Shown: positions 60,810-64,000 of the stretch, piece after piece
Layout of the letters: each line of letters starts with the position of its first letter
Numbering within the stretch: position 1 is the first letter of the stretch
Assembly (NCBI GenBank): GCA_030737875.1
Contig: CM060915.1
Location: 571,500,577 to 571,564,576 of the forward strand
Direction of reading: 5' to 3'
Source of the DNA: Allium sativum
Lineage: Eukaryota; Streptophyta; Magnoliopsida; Asparagales; Amaryllidaceae
DNA length: 64,000 nucleotides
Notes under the pieces: model-generated
Database searches by the model: none
What the model was told of the DNA's origin: nothing
What the model saw: only the letters and a program-made list of their open reading frames with translations
Translations under genes and position numbers: made by a program

Positions 60810-63800
60810 ATGTCTTGGGAACCTAATATTCCTAAGGGTGTTACGATACCAGGTTGGTTCTATAGGTATCTTAAGGCCACGGCGCCTGCTGGTGGTTAAG
60901 TAGACGTTCTTCCAGCTGCACCTCCTCCTCCTCCGCGAGCAGATAATTTCTCTAAGATCTGCAAGGATTTATGTGCTATGGGCAGAAAGCTATTTCGAGG
61001 AACTGAGACTTTTATAGATACAAGGAATTGGCTTAAAGAGACAGAGGATTTGTTTGGAATTTTCGAAGTCGACGATCGCAAGAAGATTCAGTTGGCCATC
61101 TGGCAGCTGAAAGATGAGGCTTCGTTCTAGTGGGAAGTGACGCAAGCGGTACATCTAGTTGAGACATGGGATGATTTCCGAAAAAGGTTTGAATTGAAGT
61201 TTCTTTCCCAAGCCGAGCAGAGTATGCAAATGGAAAGGTTTTTGGCACTTAACCAAGGAGCCATGTCTGTGAAAGAGTATGTTAATAAGTTTAACCAATT
61301 GGAAAGGTTTGGTTTGGAGCTAGTGAATACACCGCACAAGAAAGCTTTGATGTTTGCTAGTGGATTGAATGAACCCCTCCATGGGTTGGCTATGTCTCAT
61401 ATTCCGATGGGAGCAGCTTTTAAGAAGCTCGTTGATATGGCGTTAATGCACGAGGAAGATAAAAGTGAAAAGAAAGAGGCTAAGGTTGAGGAAACACAAA
61501 ATAAGAAAGCGTGGCCCAAGAAAGGGCAACAACAACAAAAGAAGGGCGGAAAGGACGGCAAGGCTAGAGATAAGAGGAAGTGCCATAATTGCGGACACAA
61601 GGGTCACTTGATCAAGGACTGTAAAAGAAAGAAGAATGCTTGTTTCAATTGTGGAGAGGTCGGACACTTTTCTAAGGAGTGCCCGAAGTAACAAGGACAA
61701 GGTCAAAGGGCAGGATCTTCGAGAGGGCAGATGCATTCTCTCGAGGTCGGTGCGCCAGACAGAGGTAGGAAAGTTTCTGTTGAAGGTTTGATTTCTCTTT
61801 CCTATCATCTTGTTAGAACTCTTTTTGATTCAGGCGCTTCGCATTCGTTTATATCTGATTCTGTGGTTGAGTCTCTACACCTTAGTACTAGTATGGTTTT
61901 AGATCCCGTTGTTGTCTCAAACCCCATTGGGGGTACGGCTCATATGTCTATGATTTTTCGGGGTTTAAGAATATATGTGTTAGGCATCGAATTTGAATGT
62001 GATGCATATGTGCTTAAGGGGTCTGTCATGCTTAGTTTCCTAGAGTCGCTTGATGCATCTATCAATGATTTATGATCTGTACCAGTAGTCTGTGAGTATC
62101 CTGATGTTTTTAAGGAGGTTCGGTACTTACCTCCCGAGGCATGACATTGATTTCTGTATATACTTGGTAGATAATGCAAAGCCAGTTGCATTACCATTGC
62201 GCCGTATGGCTCCAAGAGAAAGGGGGAGTTTAGCAAGCAAATAGGGGAGTTACTTGAGGAAGGGTTTATTAGGCGAAGCATATCTGAATGGGGTGCTCCA
62301 GTAGTATTCGCAACTAAGGCGGATGGTTCGCTTTGCTTATGTGTGGATTATAAAGAGTTGAATAAGCTTACTAAGAAAAATAGGCACCCACTCCTAAGGA
62401 TAAATGATCTGTTTGACCAGCTTGTTGGTGCATCTGTTTTCTCTCAGTTAGACTTGGCCACGGGGTTTCATCAGTTGAGGGTGGCCGAGGACAGTATAGA
62501 CAAGACCGCTTTTAGAACTCCAGATGTTTTCTTCGAGTGGCTCGTCATGCCTTTTGGGTTTACGAATGCACCTGCCTATTTTGTTGATCTAATGAGTAGG
62601 GTGTTTCGGGAATTTCCAAATAAGTTCGTTGTGGTCTTCGTTGATGAAATCTTGATTTTCTCGAAAAGCGAGGAAGAGCATGCCTTACATTTAAGGGAGA
62701 TTTTGAAAACTCTCCGTGCACACCAGCTTAAGGCAAAATTCTCCAAATGTCATTTTTGAAGAAAGGAAGTGAGATTTCTAGGGCATGTAGTCTCTAAAGA
62801 AGGGATAGCAGTGGATCCCGCGAAGGTAGTTGCAGTTCAAGATTTATAGATCCCAAAGAATTCAACGGAGGTGAGAAGTTTTCTTGGATTGGAGGTCTAT
62901 TATAGGAAGTTCATTAAGGACTTTGCAAAGATATCATCCCTACTCACCAGGATGACAAAAAAGAATCTGACATTTTCTTGGGATGTAGATTATGACGATG
63001 CTTTCCAGCGATTGAAGAGGGCTTTGACAACAGCCCCAGTCTTGACCTTGCCCGACGGGAACAAAGTGTTCACAGTGTACACTAATGCATGTGGTACAGG
63101 ACTTGGTGCGGTTCTGATGCAAGAGGGAAGGGTAGTATGTTATGGGGGTAGACAACTAAGGGTTCATGAGAAGAACAACCTTACCCATGATTTAGAGTTA
63201 GCTGCCATAGTATTTGCGCTTAAGACTTAGCGCCATTATCTACTAGGAGAGAAGTTCGAGTTGTACACTGATCATAAATCTCTCAAGTACTTGTTCTCGC
63301 AGAAGGATCTTAATTTAAGGCAACAAAGATGGATAGAGTTCCTAGCATCCTATGACTTTGAGATTGCTTATACCCCTGGCAAGGGAAATGTGGTGGCAGA
63401 CACATTGAGTAGGCAGAGGATGGCCTTAAGTCCTCTGTTTGTGGAGAGGAAAAGCTTGGAGTTTATATCGACTTTTGATTTTCGACCCTCTACCGAGTTT
63501 ATACCTGGTTTATTGGAATCGTTGGAGGTGCGACCTACTTTATTGGATTAGATAGGGCTTCATGACAAGAGGATCCACGGATTTCAAACATCTTGGATAG
63601 GCTCAGTAGAGGGGAGACTTCTAGTCACCTCAGTAGATATTCCATGGACGATAGAGAGTGGTTGCGATGAGATGGAAGGCTTTGTGTTCCCCAAGTTGGG
63701 AGTTTGTTAAAGACAGTCCTTGAGGAAGCCCATCATTCTAAGATGACTATTCATCCAGGCGGTGATAAGATGTATAGAGATATGTAGAGGGTTTTCTTTT

Positions 63801-64000
63801 AGGCTGGGATAAAGAAAGATGTGGCAGAGTTGTTTCTCGATGTTTGGTTTGCCAGCAAGCTAAAGCTGAGCAAAGGAAGCCTGGTGGTTTACTTCATCGT
63901 TTGGAGGTCTCACAGTGGAAGTGGGAGAGAGTCTCGATGGATTTCATTGATGGTTTGCCTAGATCAAGGAAATGCAACAATATTTGGGTTATGGTAGACA
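60810..64000 (+). pseudogene. Element E gag-pol, heavily mutated, partial at right edge
   Basis: ATG at 60810, one base after a splice acceptor, gives MSWEPN and the shared GWF-RYL segment. Stops include 60897 (TAA), 61128 (TAG, Trp expected), 61689 (TAA), 62073 (TGA), 62757 (TGA, Trp expected), 63228 (TAG, Trp expected) and 63549 (TAG). Knuckles at about 61579 and 61639 are intact (CHNCGHKGHLIKDC, CFNCGEVGHFSKEC). Protease FDSGAS near 61827; about 45-50 codons of the protease-RT linker are missing near 62016. RT has VDEIL in place of the usual VDDIL, a changed catalytic Asp. RNase H (TNACGTG, DHKSL) and part of the integrase zinc and catalytic core follow, with frameshifts after 63550. Confidence 0.92.

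Larger units (their letters stand above)
57800..64000 (+). mobile_element. Element E: Tekay-like chromovirus, 5' part, cut by right edge
   Basis: 5' LTR 57800-60632, primer site, gag-pol through the integrase zinc region. Closest to element A in LTR motifs (ACTAGTATTAGTG shared near 60022) and in a shared protease deletion. Many stops show it is old. The 3' end and target duplication are outside the window. Confidence 0.92.

Overview
The window looks like repeat-dense, probably pericentromeric, DNA of a flowering plant. Almost everything recognisable is an LTR retrotransposon of the Ty3/gypsy superfamily. There is no host gene I can defend, no rRNA or tRNA gene, and nothing prokaryotic. Evidence for a plant: Athila-type and chromovirus (Tekay/Del-like) polyproteins, primer-binding sites matching plant tRNA-Asp and initiator tRNA-Met, long LTRs of 1.3-6.5 kb, and nested insertions with 5-bp target duplications. 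I cannot name the species.

Layout. (1) 1-29332, minus strand: an Athila-like element cut by the left edge. Its gag-pol (1-4895) is nearly intact, with three in-frame TAG codons. Its 5' LTR is split by an insertion (pieces 8210-8540 and 28326-29332). (2) Element A, 8541-28325, minus strand, sits in that LTR. It has about 3.5-kb LTRs and only gag plus a decayed protease between them. (3) Element B, 9884-20462, plus strand, sits in the left LTR of A with a perfect TACAG duplication. It has 3.27-kb LTRs and a gag-pol that has lost RNase H and half of integrase. This makes a three-level nest. (4) 30190-36659: element C, a 6.47-kb LTR-like unit on the minus strand with a perfect CATTT duplication, probably a solo LTR. 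It is inserted in older sequence. (5) 36837-40487, minus strand: a broken multi-exon gene resembling the gypsy-type transposase/coiled-coil proteins carried by some plant retroelements. (6) 41041-43337: two LTR fragments in opposite orientation, one with an array of short palindromes. (7) 43338-47561: AT-rich DNA without genes. (8) Element D, 47562-57175, plus strand: full architecture, perfect TTTTC duplication, six premature stops and one frameshift. (9) Element E, 57800 to the right edge, plus strand: 5' LTR and a heavily mutated gag-pol.

The most interesting signal is in the non-coding DNA of the Tekay-like families A-E. They share an ordered set of LTR modules. A GTCGAC palindrome cluster lies at about +280 from the LTR start in A, B and E. 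A TATA box follows. A good 5' splice donor lies about 170-500 nt after the TATA box. Paired hairpins in mid-LTR show compensatory changes. A small stem-loop lies 390-480 bp from the LTR end in all five families, with a base-pair swap. A strong 3' splice acceptor then lies 1-8 nt upstream of the gag ATG in A, B, D and E. Together these predict a leader intron of 2.0-3.0 kb that removes the primer-binding site and joins the LTR leader to gag. This would separate a translatable mRNA from genomic RNA. It is an inference from sequence and needs RNA evidence.
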